This document shows, in pieces, positions 48,491 through 61,144 of a DNA stretch of 64,000 nt (its first letter is position 1; each line of letters starts with the position of its first letter). Position numbers and translations under genes: made by a program. The stretch comes from Pseudomonas tohonis (GTDB lineage Bacteria > Pseudomonadota > Gammaproteobacteria > Pseudomonadales > Pseudomonadaceae). The notes beneath the pieces were generated by a model. The model did not search any database and had not been told where the DNA came from. It was given only the letters and a program-made list of their open reading frames with translations. The DNA lies in contig NZ_AP023189.1 in assembly GCF_012767755.2 (NCBI RefSeq), positions 2,420,001-2,484,000 of the forward strand, in the 5' to 3' direction.

Positions 48491-49213
48491 ATGTCGCAAG
48501 CCAACATTCTGAAAGTCAGCGTTTATCGCTACAACCCGGACCAGGACGCTGCGCCCTTCATGCAGGACTTCCAGGTCGATACCGGCGGCAAGGACATCAT
48601 GGTCCTGGACGTGCTGGCCCTGATCAAGGAGCAGGACGAGGGTTTCTCCTACCGTCGCTCCTGCCGTGAAGGCGTCTGCGGTTCCGACGGCATGAACATC
48701 AACGGCAAGAACGGCCTGGCCTGCATCACGCCGATCTCCGCTGCCGGCCTCAAGGGCGGCCAGCTGGTGATCCGCCCGCTGCCCGGCCTGCCGGTCATCC
48801 GTGACCTCGTCGTCGATATGAGCATCTTCTACAAGCAGTACGAGAAGGTGAAACCCTTCCTGCAGAACGACGCGCCTGCCCCGGCGATCGAGCGTCTGCA
48901 GTCCCCGGAAGAGCGCGAGAAGCTGGACGGTCTGTACGAGTGCATTCTGTGCGCCTGCTGCTCGACCTCCTGCCCCTCCTTCTGGTGGAACCCGGACAAG
49001 TTCCTCGGTCCCGCTGCACTGCTGCAGGCCTATCGCTTCCTGGCCGACAGCCGTGACACCAAGACCGAAGAGCGTCTGGCAGCGCTGGACGATCCGTTCA
49101 GCGTGTTCCGCTGCCGCGGCATCATGAACTGCGTGAGCGTCTGCCCCAAGGGTTTGAACCCGACGAAGGCGATCGGCCACGTACGTCACATGCTGCTGCA
49201 AAGCGGTACTTGA
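48491..49213 (+). CDS. sdhB: succinate dehydrogenase iron-sulfur subunit
   Basis: A 240-aa subunit with three Fe-S clusters: [2Fe-2S] in SCREGVCGSDGMNI with distal GLAC; [4Fe-4S] in CILCACCSTSCPSFW; [3Fe-4S] in CRGIMNCVSVCPKGLNP. Passes electrons from SdhA to ubiquinone. I chose ATG at 48491 over the GTG at 48482; AGGGTGGCTGAT lies before it. The homologue may start three to six codons later (LKVSVYRY). Confidence 0.96.
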   Translation: MSQANILKVSVYRYNPDQDAAPFMQDFQVDTGGKDIMVLDVLALIKEQDEGFSYRRSCREGVCGSDGMNINGKNGLACITPISAAGLKGGQLVIRPLPGLPVIRDLVVDMSIFYKQYEKVKPFLQNDAPAPAIERLQSPEEREKLDGLYECILCACCSTSCPSFWWNPDKFLGPAALLQAYRFLADSRDTKTEERLAALDDPFSVFRCRGIMNCVSVCPKGLNPTKAIGHVRHMLLQSGT

Positions 49214-49240
49214 TGCGCTTCATGCTTTACCCGTGACACC

Positions 49241-49269
49241 TGCGGCGCCGGTTTGCTTCCGGCGCCGCA
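49241..49269 (+). other. hairpin between sdhB and sucA
   Basis: TGCGGCGCCGG (49241-49251) and CCGGCGCCGCA (49259-49269) form a perfect 11-bp stem with a 7-nt loop. The following GTAAAACC has no T-run, so it probably acts as mRNA processing/stability element or partial attenuator between the sdh and suc parts. Confidence 0.7.
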
Positions 49270-49461
49270 GTAAAACCAGGACAGCAGCTCACAAAGCGGC
49301 GGTCCTTACTCGAAAATACATAGATGACCAGCAGGGGCAACCGGGCTGGTGCCCGGACTATCTGCGGGATCCTTGGTGGCTTTACCGAGTCGCTGTGCCA
49401 GGACTGTTGAAACCACGATGATTCCACGCCGGTGGTGTCCCCTTACCGAGGGTGACCAAGC

Positions 49462-52293
49462 ATGCAAGAAAGCGTAATGCAGCGCATGTGGAACAGCGCC
49501 CACCTATCCGGTGGCAACGCTGCATATGTGGAAGAGCTCTATGAGCTTTACCTGCACGATCCCAACGCTGTGCCCGAAGAGTGGCGCACCTACTTCCAGA
49601 AGTTGCCGGCCGACGGCAACGCCGCCACCGACGTATCGCATTCTACTGTCCGCGACCATTTCGTCCTGCTCGCCAAGAACCAGCGCCGTGCCCAGCCCGT
49701 TTCGGCTGGCAGCGTCAGCAGCGAGCACGAGAAGAAGCAGGTCGAAGTCCTGCGCCTGATCCAGGCCTACCGCATGCGCGGCCATCAGGCGGCGACGCTC
49801 GACCCCCTCGGCCTCTGGCAACGCAAGGTGCCGGCCGACCTGTCGATCAACCATTACGGCCTGACCGACGCCGACCTCGACACCACCTTCCGTACCGGTG
49901 AACTCTACATCGGCAAGGAAGAAGCGACCCTGCGCGAGATCCATCAGTCGCTGCAGCAGACCTACTGCCGCACCATCGGTGCCGAGTTCACCCACATCGT
50001 CGATTCCGACCAGCGCAAGTGGTTCCAGCAGCGCCTGGAAAGCGTGCGTGGCCGCCCGGCGTTCTCCGCCGAAGTGCAGAGCCACCTGCTCGAGCGCCTG
50101 ACCGCGGCCGAAGGCCTGGAAAAGTACCTGGGCACCAAATACCCGGGCACCAAGCGTTTCGGCCTGGAAGGTGGCGAAAGCCTGATTCCGATGCTGGACG
50201 AGATCATCCAGCGCTCCGGCGCCTACGGCACCCAGGAAATCGTCATCGGCATGGCCCACCGCGGCCGTCTGAACGTCCTGGTCAACACCTTCGGCAAGAA
50301 CCCGCGCGACCTGTTCGACGAGTTCGAGGGCAAGAAGGTCGAGGGCCTGTCCTCCGGTGACGTCAAGTACCACCAGGGTTTCTCCTCCAACGTCATGACA
50401 TCGGGCGGCGAAGTCCACCTGGCGCTGGCGTTCAACCCGTCCCACCTGGAAATCGTCTCCCCGGTGGTCGAGGGTTCCGTGCGCGCCCGTCAGGACCGCC
50501 GCAAGGACAAGGCCGGCGACAAGGTACTGCCGATCTCCATCCACGGCGACGCCGCCTTCGCGGGCCAGGGCGTGGTCATGGAAACCTTCCAGATGTCGCA
50601 GACCCGCGGCTACCGCACCGGCGGTACCGTGCACATCGTCATCAACAACCAGGTCGGCTTCACCACCAGCCGTCAGGACGACTCGCGCTCCACCGAGTAC
50701 GCCACCGACGTCGCCAAGATGATCCAGGCGCCGATCTTCCACGTGAACGGCGACGATCCGGAAGCCGTGCTCTTCGTGACCCAGCTGGCCGTCGACTACC
50801 GCATGCAGTTCAAGCGTGACGTGGTCATAGACCTTGTCTGCTACCGCCGTCGCGGCCACAACGAGGCCGACGAGCCGAGCGGCACCCAGCCGCTGATGTA
50901 CCAGCAGATCGCCAAGCAGCGCACCACTCGTGAGCTCTACGCCGATGCGCTGATCCAGTCTGGCGTGCTCGACAACGAGCGCGTGCAGACCAAGATCGAC
51001 GAGTACCGCACCGCCCTGGACAACGGCCAGCACGTGGTCAAGAGCCTGGTGAAGGAGCCCAACAAGGAGCTCTTCGTCGACTGGCGCCCCTACCTGGGCC
51101 ATGCCTGGACCGCTCGCCACGACACCCGTTTCGAGCTCAAGACCCTGCAGGATCTCTCCGCCAAGCTGCTGGAGATCCCGGAAGGCTTCGTCGTCCAGCG
51201 CCAGGTCTCGAAGATCCTCGAAGACCGCCAGAAGATGGGCGCCGGCGGCCTGCCGATCAACTGGGGCTACGCCGAGACCATGGCCTACGCCACCCTGCTG
51301 TTCGAAGGCCACCCGGTCCGCATCACCGGCCAGGACGTGGGTCGCGGTACCTTCTCGCACCGCCATGCGGCGCTGCACAACCAGAAGGACGCCGGTACCT
51401 ACCTGCCGCTGCAGAACCTGTTCGACGGCCAGCCGAGCTTCGAACTGTACGACTCCTACCTGTCCGAAGAGGCCGTGCTGGCCTTCGAATACGGCTACTC
51501 CACCACCACGCCCAACGCGCTGGTGATCTGGGAAGCCCAGTTCGGTGACTTCGCCAACGGCGCCCAGGTGGTGATCGACCAGTTCATCACCAGTGGCGAG
51601 CACAAGTGGGGTCGTCTCTGCGGCCTGACCATGCTGCTGCCGCACGGCTACGAAGGGCAGGGCCCGGAGCACTCCTCCGCACGCCTGGAGCGTTACCTGC
51701 AGCTGTGCGCCGAGCACAACATCCAGGTCTGCATGCCGACCACCCCGGCGCAGATCTACCACCTGCTGCGTCGCCAGGTGATCCGCCCGCTGCGCAAGCC
51801 GTTGGTCGTATTGACGCCCAAGTCCCTGCTGCGCCACAAACTCGCCATCTCCACCCTGGAAGATCTGGCCGAGGGTTCGTTCCAGACCGTCATCGGCGAG
51901 ATCGACCCGATCGATCCGAAGAAGGTCGAGCGCCTGGTGCTGTGCAGCGGCAAGGTCTACTACGACCTGCTGGAAAAGCGTCGTGCCGAAGGCCGCGAAG
52001 ACATCGCCATCGTGCGCATCGAGCAGCTCTATCCGTTCCCGGAAGACGACCTGGCCGAAGTTCTTGCCCAGTACAAGAACCTCAAGCACATCGTCTGGTG
52101 CCAGGAAGAACCGATGAACCAGGGCGCCTGGTACTGCAGCCAGCATCACATGCGTCGTGTCGCGGCGGCCCACAAGAAAGGGCTGTTCCTCGAGTACGCC
52201 GGTCGTGACGCGTCGGCCTCGCCGGCCTGCGGCTACGCCTCGATGCACGCCGAGCAGCAGGAAAAACTGCTGCAAGATGCCTTTACTGTTTAA
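49462..52293 (+). CDS. sucA: 2-oxoglutarate dehydrogenase E1 component
   Basis: A 943-aa thiamine-diphosphate decarboxylase of the 2-oxoglutarate dehydrogenase complex. N-terminal SucB-binding segment (GGNAAYVEELYELYLHDP), then IGMAHRGRLNVLVNTFGKNP, the TPP-binding HGDAAFAGQGVVMETFQMS and NNQVGFTTS, and the transketolase C-half with GQDVGRGTFSHRHA and EYGYSTT. ATG preceded by GAGGGTGACCAAGC. Followed by sucB after 44 nt. Confidence 0.97.
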   Translation: MQESVMQRMWNSAHLSGGNAAYVEELYELYLHDPNAVPEEWRTYFQKLPADGNAATDVSHSTVRDHFVLLAKNQRRAQPVSAGSVSSEHEKKQVEVLRLIQAYRMRGHQAATLDPLGLWQRKVPADLSINHYGLTDADLDTTFRTGELYIGKEEATLREIHQSLQQTYCRTIGAEFTHIVDSDQRKWFQQRLESVRGRPAFSAEVQSHLLERLTAAEGLEKYLGTKYPGTKRFGLEGGESLIPMLDEIIQRSGAYGTQEIVIGMAHRGRLNVLVNTFGKNPRDLFDEFEGKKVEGLSSGDVKYHQGFSSNVMTSGGEVHLALAFNPSHLEIVSPVVEGSVRARQDRRKDKAGDKVLPISIHGDAAFAGQGVVMETFQMSQTRGYRTGGTVHIVINNQVGFTTSRQDDSRSTEYATDVAKMIQAPIFHVNGDDPEAVLFVTQLAVDYRMQFKRDVVIDLVCYRRRGHNEADEPSGTQPLMYQQIAKQRTTRELYADALIQSGVLDNERVQTKIDEYRTALDNGQHVVKSLVKEPNKELFVDWRPYLGHAWTARHDTRFELKTLQDLSAKLLEIPEGFVVQRQVSKILEDRQKMGAGGLPINWGYAETMAYATLLFEGHPVRITGQDVGRGTFSHRHAALHNQKDAGTYLPLQNLFDGQPSFELYDSYLSEEAVLAFEYGYSTTTPNALVIWEAQFGDFANGAQVVIDQFITSGEHKWGRLCGLTMLLPHGYEGQGPEHSSARLERYLQLCAEHNIQVCMPTTPAQIYHLLRRQVIRPLRKPLVVLTPKSLLRHKLAISTLEDLAEGSFQTVIGEIDPIDPKKVERLVLCSGKVYYDLLEKRRAEGREDIAIVRIEQLYPFPEDDLAEVLAQYKNLKHIVWCQEEPMNQGAWYCSQHHMRRVAAAHKKGLFLEYAGRDASASPACGYASMHAEQQEKLLQDAFTV

Positions 52294-52337
52294 CGCCTTC
52301 GCGCAGATAAAACCGAATTAGATAGGAACCCATACAA

Positions 52338-53567
52338 ATGGCTATCGAGATCAAAGCCCCTACATTCCCCGAGTCGGTTGCCGATGGCACCGTAGCCACC
52401 TGGCACAAGAAGCCGGGCGAGGCCGTGAAGCGTGACGAGCTGATCGTCGACATCGAAACCGACAAGGTGGTGATGGAAGTGCTGGCCGAGGCCGACGGCG
52501 TCCTGGCCGAGATCGTCAAGAACGAGGGCGACACCGTCCTCAGTGGCGAGCTGCTGGGCAAACTGACCGAAGGTGGCGCTGCCGCCGCTGCTCCCGCCGC
52601 TGCCGCCCCGGCTGCCGCTCCCGCTGCCCAGGCCGCCGCTCCGGCTGCCGGTGGCGACGACGCCATCCTCTCGCCTGCCGCTCGCAAGCTGGCCGAAGAG
52701 AACGGCATCGATCCGAACAGCATCGCCGGCACCGGCAAAGGCGGTCGCGTGACCAAGGAAGACGTGGTCGCTGCCGTCGAAGCGAAGAAATCCGCTCCGG
52801 CCGCCGCCCCGGCTGCCAAGGCTGCCGCTCCGGCCGCCGAAGCCCCGGTCTTCGCCGCGGGTGATCGCGTCGAGAAGCGCGTCCCGATGACCCGCCTGCG
52901 TGCCAAGGTCGCCGAGCGCCTGGTCGAAGCCCAGTCCACCATGGCCATGCTGACCACCTTCAACGAAGTCGACATGACCGAAGTCATGGCCCTGCGTTCG
53001 AAGTACAAGGACCTGTTCGAGAAGACCCACAACGGCGTCCGCCTGGGCTTCATGTCCTTCTTCGTCAAGGCTTCCGTCGAGGCGCTGAAGCGTTTCCCGG
53101 CGGTCAACGCCTCGATCGACGGCAACGACATCGTCTACCACGGCTACCAGGACATCGGCGTAGCCGTTTCCAGTGACCGTGGCCTGGTGGTTCCGGTCCT
53201 GCGCAACGCCGAGCTGATGAGCCTGGCGGAAGTCGAGAACGGCATCGCCACCTTCGGCAAGAAGGCGCGCGAGGGCAAACTGTCCATCGACGAGATGACC
53301 GGTGGCACCTTCACCATCACCAACGGCGGTACCTTCGGTTCGATGATGTCGACCCCGATCGTCAACCCGCCGCAGGCCGCCATCCTCGGCATGCACAACA
53401 TCATCCAGCGTCCCATGGCCGTGAACGGCCAGGTGGTCATCCGCCCGATGATGTACCTGGCTCTGTCCTACGATCACCGTCTGATCGATGGCAAGGAAGC
53501 CGTCAGCTTCCTGGTGACCATCAAGAACCTGCTGGAAGACCCGGCTCGTCTGCTGCTGGACATCTAA
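52338..53567 (+). CDS. sucB: dihydrolipoyllysine succinyltransferase E2 component
   Basis: A 409-aa core subunit. Lipoyl domain about 1-78 with lipoyl Lys in [11 protein letters not shown] (about K43), Ala/Pro-rich linkers (about 80-105 and 150-175), peripheral-subunit binding domain ([18 protein letters not shown], about 112-148), and catalytic domain ending in [16 protein letters not shown] with the His/Asp active site. Succinyl transfer to CoA. Same operon as sucA and lpdG. Confidence 0.97.
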   Translation: MAIEIKAPTFPESVADGTVATWHKKPGEAVKRDELIVDIETDKVVMEVLAEADGVLAEIVKNEGDTVLSGELLGKLTEGGAAAAAPAAAAPAAAPAAQAAAPAAGGDDAILSPAARKLAEENGIDPNSIAGTGKGGRVTKEDVVAAVEAKKSAPAAAPAAKAAAPAAEAPVFAAGDRVEKRVPMTRLRAKVAERLVEAQSTMAMLTTFNEVDMTEVMALRSKYKDLFEKTHNGVRLGFMSFFVKASVEALKRFPAVNASIDGNDIVYHGYQDIGVAVSSDRGLVVPVLRNAELMSLAEVENGIATFGKKAREGKLSIDEMTGGTFTITNGGTFGSMMSTPIVNPPQAAILGMHNIIQRPMAVNGQVVIRPMMYLALSYDHRLIDGKEAVSFLVTIKNLLEDPARLLLDI

Positions 53568-53574
53568 ATCAGTT

Positions 53575-53626
53575 GCAAGCCACACGCCGCAAGCTGCAGA
53601 ACATCGCAGCCCGGCCTGTGGCTTGC
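53575..53626 (+). other. hairpin between sucB and lpdG
   Basis: GCAAGCCACA (53575-53584) is an exact inverted copy of TGTGGCTTGC (53617-53626), with a 32-nt loop containing further CAAGCTGC repeats. The gap is 89 nt and otherwise empty except for the lpdG ribosome site. Confidence 0.65.
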
Positions 53627-53647
53627 CGCTCGAAGCTCGAGGCTTAG

Positions 53648-55093
<1,446 letters not shown>

Positions 55094-55158
55094 GAAATCA
55101 GCCGGGGATGCCGCGCCCTGTTGCGGCCTCCCCAGCGGATTCCTGACAGAAGAACCAC

Positions 55159-55209
55159 GGCGGGCCACCCGTCGTGAGTCCCTCAGGGGCTCACCGCGGA
55201 AAGCCCGCC
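55159..55209 (+). other. structured spacer between lpdG and sucC
   Basis: GGCGGGC (55159-55165) pairs with GCCCGCC (55203-55209), enclosing an inner hairpin GTGAGTCCCTCAGGGGCTCAC (about 55174-55194). The 204-nt gap has no gene. No T-run follows, so mRNA stability or processing is more likely than termination. Confidence 0.55.
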
Positions 55210-55297
55210 GGACTGCCTTCAGAAGCAGTCACAGGTGGCGCGGCACCACGAATGCAGCGCCGAATGGGCAATACCCAAACGAAGACGGTAGACAAGC

Positions 55298-57351
<2,054 letters not shown>

Positions 57352-57368
57352 GGCTTTCCGATCTGAGC

Positions 57369-57400
57369 AAAGGCCACCTTCGGGTGGCCTTTGTGTTTTT
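57369..57400 (+). terminator. terminator of the sdh-suc cluster
   Basis: AAAGGCCACC-TTCG-GGTGGCCTTT: a perfect 10-bp stem with a stable UUCG tetraloop, followed by GTGTTTTTT. Strong factor-independent terminator 18 nt past the sucD stop. Confidence 0.92.
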
Positions 57401-57600
57401 TCGCGCCTGTTCTTCAGGCGACAGATAGTTAAGTCCAGTCGACAGGCTGATGCATGTCAGTGCCGGTAGGCTGAACAAATCGCTAGTCTTGCACCCCTCA
57501 AGCTCGCCAGGCTCCACAAGGGCAGGGAACGGGCACCCATGGTCGATCCCAAAAACGGATGGATGACGTTTCCCGTACCCCGGGGAAACCCTCTGAAACT

Positions 57601-57633
57601 ATGAAATTCTGCCTGTGGTATTCCTCCCTATGA
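57601..57633 (+). other. possible ten-codon leader peptide coupled to braB
   Basis: ATG-AAA-TTC-TGC-CTG-TGG-TAT-TCC-TCC-CTA-TGA encodes MKFCLWYSSL; its stop overlaps the braB ATG (ATGA). The sequence right before braB (TTCCTCCC) is not a ribosome site, so translation of braB may depend on this frame. The nearest GGGGA lies 14 nt before the leader ATG, which is far. Confidence 0.4.
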
Positions 57634-58943
57634 CTCGTTTGAAAGGCTCGGACCTCCTGGCCCTCGGCTTCATGACATTCGCGCTGTTCCTCGGCGCCGG
57701 CAACATCATTTTTCCGCCCAGCGCCGGCATGGCTGCGGGTGAAAACGTCTGGCGCGCCGCGCTTGGCTTCCTGCTCACCGGCGTCGGCCTGCCGCTGCTC
57801 ACCGTGGTCGCCCTGGCACGTGTCGGGGGCGGCATGGACCGCCTGACCGCGCCGCTCGGCAAGGCTGCCGGCCTGGCCTTCGCGGTAGCCGTGTACCTGG
57901 CCATAGGGCCTCTTTTCGCCACCCCGCGTACCGCCGTGGTTTCCTTCGAGATGGGTGTTGCGCCCTTTACCGGAGAAAGCGGCATCGCACTGTTCACCTA
58001 CAGCGTGCTGTACTTCGGTGCCGTGCTCTTCCTGGCCCTGAATCCCGGCAAGCTGGTGGATAGCATCGGCAAGTTCATCACCCCTGTGCTGCTGGCAGCG
58101 CTGCTGGTTCTGGGCGGTGCCGCGATGAGCATGCCGGCCGGCCCCATCGGCAGCACCTCGCAGGCTTACCAGGCTGCGCCGCTGGTGGAAGGTTTCCTGC
58201 AGGGCTACCTGACCATGGACACCCTGGGTGCGCTGGTATTCGGCATCGTCATCGCCACGGCCATTCGCGACCACGGTGTCGAAGATGCCGGCCTGGTTAC
58301 CCGCTACTCCGTCATCGCCGGGATCATCGCGGCATCCGGGCTGGCCGCCGTCTACCTCGCGCTCTTCTATCTGGGAGCCACCAGCCAGGGCATCGCCGGT
58401 GACGCACAGAACGGTGTACAGATCCTCACCGCCTACGTTCAGCACACCTTCGGCACCGTCGGCAGCCTGCTGCTGGCCGTGGTCATCACCCTGGCCTGCC
58501 TGACCACTGCCGTCGGCCTGCTGACCGCGTGCGGCGAGTTCTTCAGCCGCATCCTGCCGGTCTCCTACCGCACCGTGGTACTGGGGCTGGCAGCGTTCAG
58601 CCTGCTGGTGGCGAACCAGGGGCTGACCCAGCTGATCGCTTTCTCGGTGCCTGTGCTGGTGGGGCTGTATCCCCTGGCGATCGTCCTGGTGGCATTGAGC
58701 CTCTGCAATCGCCTGTGGCTGTCGTCGCGTCGCGTCTTCGTGCCCACGATGCTCGTTGCCCTCGTCTTCGGCCTCATCGACGGCCTGGGCGCTGCCGGCT
58801 TCAAGTCGTTGGTGCCGTCCTTCATCGAGCATCTGCCGTTCTCCAGCCAGAGCCTGGCCTGGCTGCTGCCGGTGCTGGTGGTCCTGGTGCTGGCGGTCAT
58901 CGCCGACCGCCTGGCGGGCCGCCCCGCCGTCGCGCCGGCCTGA
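57630..58943 (+). CDS. braB: branched-chain amino acid transporter BraB/BrnQ (LIVCS family)
   Basis: A 437-aa inner-membrane Na+-coupled carrier for Leu, Ile and Val with about 12 hydrophobic segments. Family motif LLALGFMTFALFLGAGNIIFPPSAG at the start, and conserved GALVFGIVIATAIRDHG and ITLACLTTAVGLLTACGEFF. Length equals that recalled for P. aeruginosa BraB, which also follows sucD. Start ATG at 57630 has no Shine-Dalgarno and overlaps a short upstream frame. Confidence 0.92.
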   Translation: MTRLKGSDLLALGFMTFALFLGAGNIIFPPSAGMAAGENVWRAALGFLLTGVGLPLLTVVALARVGGGMDRLTAPLGKAAGLAFAVAVYLAIGPLFATPRTAVVSFEMGVAPFTGESGIALFTYSVLYFGAVLFLALNPGKLVDSIGKFITPVLLAALLVLGGAAMSMPAGPIGSTSQAYQAAPLVEGFLQGYLTMDTLGALVFGIVIATAIRDHGVEDAGLVTRYSVIAGIIAASGLAAVYLALFYLGATSQGIAGDAQNGVQILTAYVQHTFGTVGSLLLAVVITLACLTTAVGLLTACGEFFSRILPVSYRTVVLGLAAFSLLVANQGLTQLIAFSVPVLVGLYPLAIVLVALSLCNRLWLSSRRVFVPTMLVALVFGLIDGLGAAGFKSLVPSFIEHLPFSSQSLAWLLPVLVVLVLAVIADRLAGRPAVAPA

Positions 58944-58963
58944 GCTGCTTCGCACCCTTTGAG

Positions 58964-58988
58964 AGGCCACCTGCGGGTGGCCTTTTTC
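58964..58988 (+). terminator. braB terminator
   Basis: AGGCCACC (58964-58971) and GGTGGCCT (58976-58983) form an 8-bp stem with a 4-nt loop, followed by TTTTTC, 21 nt past the stop. Confidence 0.88.
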
Positions 58989-59110
58989 ATGGCCGCGCCT
59001 GCCATCGCGCCTGGTTGGAAGCGGGTGCGATGTTGCGTCGGTGACCGGGTGTCTTCCCCGGCGGCGTTGACGTCTACAGGGCGGTTCCCCTTATCCGCAC
59101 CAGGCCACCC

Positions 59111-59863
59111 ATGAACGACATTTCCGAGCTGATCGACTTCCACTACCTGTGGAACCTGCTGGCCATCCTCTGGTTCATCCTCTGCTGGGGTGGCTACACC
59201 CGCTACGCCACCTGGAAGGGCAGGGACACCCCGTGCCTGGCCTCGGTCATGCACCTGTATCGCGAAGACTGGATGCGCCGCCTGCTGCTGCGCGACAACC
59301 GCATCGCCGACGCCAGCGTGATCGGCAACCTGGAGCGCAATGCCTCATTCTTCGCCTCCAGCACCCTCATCATCCTCGCCGGCGTGCTCACCGTGCTCGG
59401 CTCCACCGACCGCGCCGTCTCCATCCTCGCCGACCTGCCGTACGTCGAGCCCGCCAGCCGGGGCATCTCCGAGGTCAAGCTGCTGGCCATCGCGGTGGTG
59501 TTCGTCTACTCCTTCTTCACCTTCAGCTGGTGCATGCGCCAGTACAACTTCGCCGCCGTGCTGGTGGGGGCGGCGCCGATGATCGGCGAGCGCAACGTCG
59601 GCGACCAGGAGCGCAAGGACTTCGCCGTGCGCACCGCGCGGGTCATCTCGCTCGCGGCCAACCAGTTCAACCTCGGCCTGCGCAGCTACTACTTCGGCCT
59701 GGCCATGCTGGCCTGGTTCATCAACCCCTGGTTCTTCATGCTGATCACCGCAGGCGTGGTGCTGGTGCTGTATCGACGCGAATTCCACTCCGCTGTGCTA
59801 GAGGTGATGGTGTACACCCCGACGACACAGGCGGCGGAGCCGCCGAAGGAGAAAAACGAATGA
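59111..59863 (+). CDS. DUF599 family membrane protein
   Basis: A 250-aa protein with four hydrophobic segments (about 14-30, 78-98, 122-142, 200-228). Family features: WFILCWGGYTRYATWKG, FASSTLIILAGVLTVLGS and FTFSWCMRQYNFAAVLVGAAP. Function unknown. The following MAPEG gene starts inside its stop (ATGA), so they are coupled. It follows the braB terminator by about 120 nt; the likely ribosome site before the ATG is weak (CACCAGGCCACCC). Confidence 0.86.
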   Translation: MNDISELIDFHYLWNLLAILWFILCWGGYTRYATWKGRDTPCLASVMHLYREDWMRRLLLRDNRIADASVIGNLERNASFFASSTLIILAGVLTVLGSTDRAVSILADLPYVEPASRGISEVKLLAIAVVFVYSFFTFSWCMRQYNFAAVLVGAAPMIGERNVGDQERKDFAVRTARVISLAANQFNLGLRSYYFGLAMLAWFINPWFFMLITAGVVLVLYRREFHSAVLEVMVYTPTTQAAEPPKEKNE

Positions 59864-60249
59864 GTATTCCGTTCTGGTGCGTGTTCTTCGCTGCCCTGCT
59901 GATCTACATCGCCAAGATTCCCGTGGCCAGGGCCATGAAGGAGGAGGGCGGCGGCTACGACAATCACCACCCCCGGGCCCAGCAATCCCGCCTGACCGGC
60001 TTCGGCGGTCGTGCGCTGGGGGCGCACCTCAACAGCATCGAGATCTTCCCGCTGTTCGCCGCCGGCGTGCTGATGGCCCACACCACCGACACCCGTGGCT
60101 GGCTGATCGACCTGCTGGCGCTGGTGTTCATCGTCTCTCGGGTGATCTACCTGTTCCTCTACTGGAACGACATCCACCTGCTGCGCAGCCTGGTATGGGT
60201 GGTCGGGCTCGTGTGCTGCCTGCTGTTGATGCTCAGCCCGGTGCTCTGA
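59860..60249 (+). CDS. MAPEG family membrane protein
   Basis: A 129-aa protein with four hydrophobic helices. MAPEG motifs: a conserved Asn/Arg region QQSRLTGFGGRALGAHLNSIEIFP and FIVSRVIYLFLYWNDI. The family includes glutathione-dependent detoxifying and leukotriene enzymes in eukaryotes; bacterial roles are mostly unknown. ATG preceded by AAGGAGAAAAACGA and overlapping the DUF599 stop. Confidence 0.88.
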   Translation: MSIPFWCVFFAALLIYIAKIPVARAMKEEGGGYDNHHPRAQQSRLTGFGGRALGAHLNSIEIFPLFAAGVLMAHTTDTRGWLIDLLALVFIVSRVIYLFLYWNDIHLLRSLVWVVGLVCCLLLMLSPVL

Positions 60250-60305
60250 CTCATCGTCACCCCCGCGCAGGCGGGGGCGACCGACTGGCACCCGGCAGAT
60301 ACGAG

Positions 60306-60334
60306 AAGGCCCGCATGATGCGGGCCTTTGCGTT
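60306..60334 (+). terminator. terminator between MAPEG gene and minus-strand lipoprotein
   Basis: AAGGCCCGC-ATGAT-GCGGGCCTT, a perfect 9-bp stem followed by TGCGTTT; symmetrical enough to serve the convergent lipoprotein gene too. A second hairpin (CCCCCGC-GCAG-GCGGGGG, 60260-60277) lies between it and the MAPEG stop. Confidence 0.8.
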
Positions 60335-60352
60335 TGGGGATGGAGCCTGGGG

Positions 60353-60643
60353 TCACTTGCCGTCGATGGCGTCCTTGGCTTCGTCGCCGGCGCCTTCCAC
60401 CGCACCCCCGATGTCATCGGCGGCCTCTTCGGCCTTCTCGCCGGCGGTGGGTTCGTGACCGGTGATCGGGGCGGCCTTCCGTTCGGCCGCCTCGCCGCTT
60501 TCCTTCGCCGCGTCGCCCAGGGATTCCATGGCTTCGGATGCCGATTCCTTGGCCGCTTCCATCTTGTCTTCCGGGGTCTTTTCGCAGGCTGCCAGGCCGA
60601 GGGTCACGGCCAGGATCAGGGCATAGGGAAGGGGATTGAGCAC
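60353..60643 (-). CDS. small Ala/Glu-rich lipoprotein
   Basis: A 96-aa protein with a lipoprotein signal peptide and lipobox LGLAAC (Cys20). The mature part is an Ala/Glu/Lys-rich, likely helical or disordered chain (KESASEAMESLGDAAKES, GEKAEEAADDIGGAVEGAG) somewhat like entericidin-type or YtxH-like stress proteins; function unknown. Start is GTG at 60643 with AGGAGACATACC before it. Confidence 0.82.
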   Translation of the reverse strand: MLNPLPYALILAVTLGLAACEKTPEDKMEAAKESASEAMESLGDAAKESGEAAERKAAPITGHEPTAGEKAEEAADDIGGAVEGAGDEAKDAIDGK

Positions 60644-60773
60644 GGTATGTCTCCTGGTTCTCTAGGGGCGGGATGAGTGGCCTCATCGCGTGCCGTTTGG
60701 AGCCCAGGCGTTTTGCTTTAGTTCCTCGGGTTGCCGCCAGCCCGCATGGCGCAAGGGCTGGCGGCTGCCGCTG

Positions 60774-61007
60774 TTACTGCTGGCCGCTGGGCTGGCCACC
60801 CTGCGGGGCGGCTTCCGGTGCGGTGCTCGGCGCAGCCGGGGCGGAGGGGGCCGGAGCCGGGGTCTGCGGGGCACCGCCAGGTGCCGGCTGGGTGGCGGCG
60901 GGCGGGGTTTCGCTCGGCTGGGCGGCCTTGTCGTCAGCGGGTTTGTCGCAGGCGGCGAGGCCCAGGCTCGCGGCGATCAGCAGGGCATAGGCATAGGACT
61001 TGTGCAT
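60774..61007 (-). CDS. small Pro/Ala-rich lipoprotein
   Basis: A 77-aa protein with signal peptide and lipobox LGLAAC (Cys20), the same KLGLAACxKPxDDK pattern as the neighbouring 96-aa lipoprotein (ACEKTPEDK against ACDKPADDK). The mature part is almost entirely Pro/Ala/Gln (ATQPAPGGAPQTPAPAPSAP), a probable spacer to the cell wall. ATG at 61007 preceded by AAGGAGACCCCCC. Function unknown. Confidence 0.8.
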   Translation of the reverse strand: MHKSYAYALLIAASLGLAACDKPADDKAAQPSETPPAATQPAPGGAPQTPAPAPSAPAAPSTAPEAAPQGGQPSGQQ

Positions 61008-61144
61008 GGGGGGTCTCCTTGGTCTGGGTTGTTGCACGACGAGCTTTCGAGTCCCCCTGTGCCCCGGAAGTTCAGCCGGATCGCCCCGGCGGCGGGCCGC
61101 GCGGTATCATGCGCGCCTTCACGCCAACGCCATGGAACCACCGG

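Noticed and set aside
49504..52275. 923-codon open frame antisense to sucA
   Set aside because: Covers the conserved sucA coding frame; translation is Val/Gly/Leu-rich without family signature.
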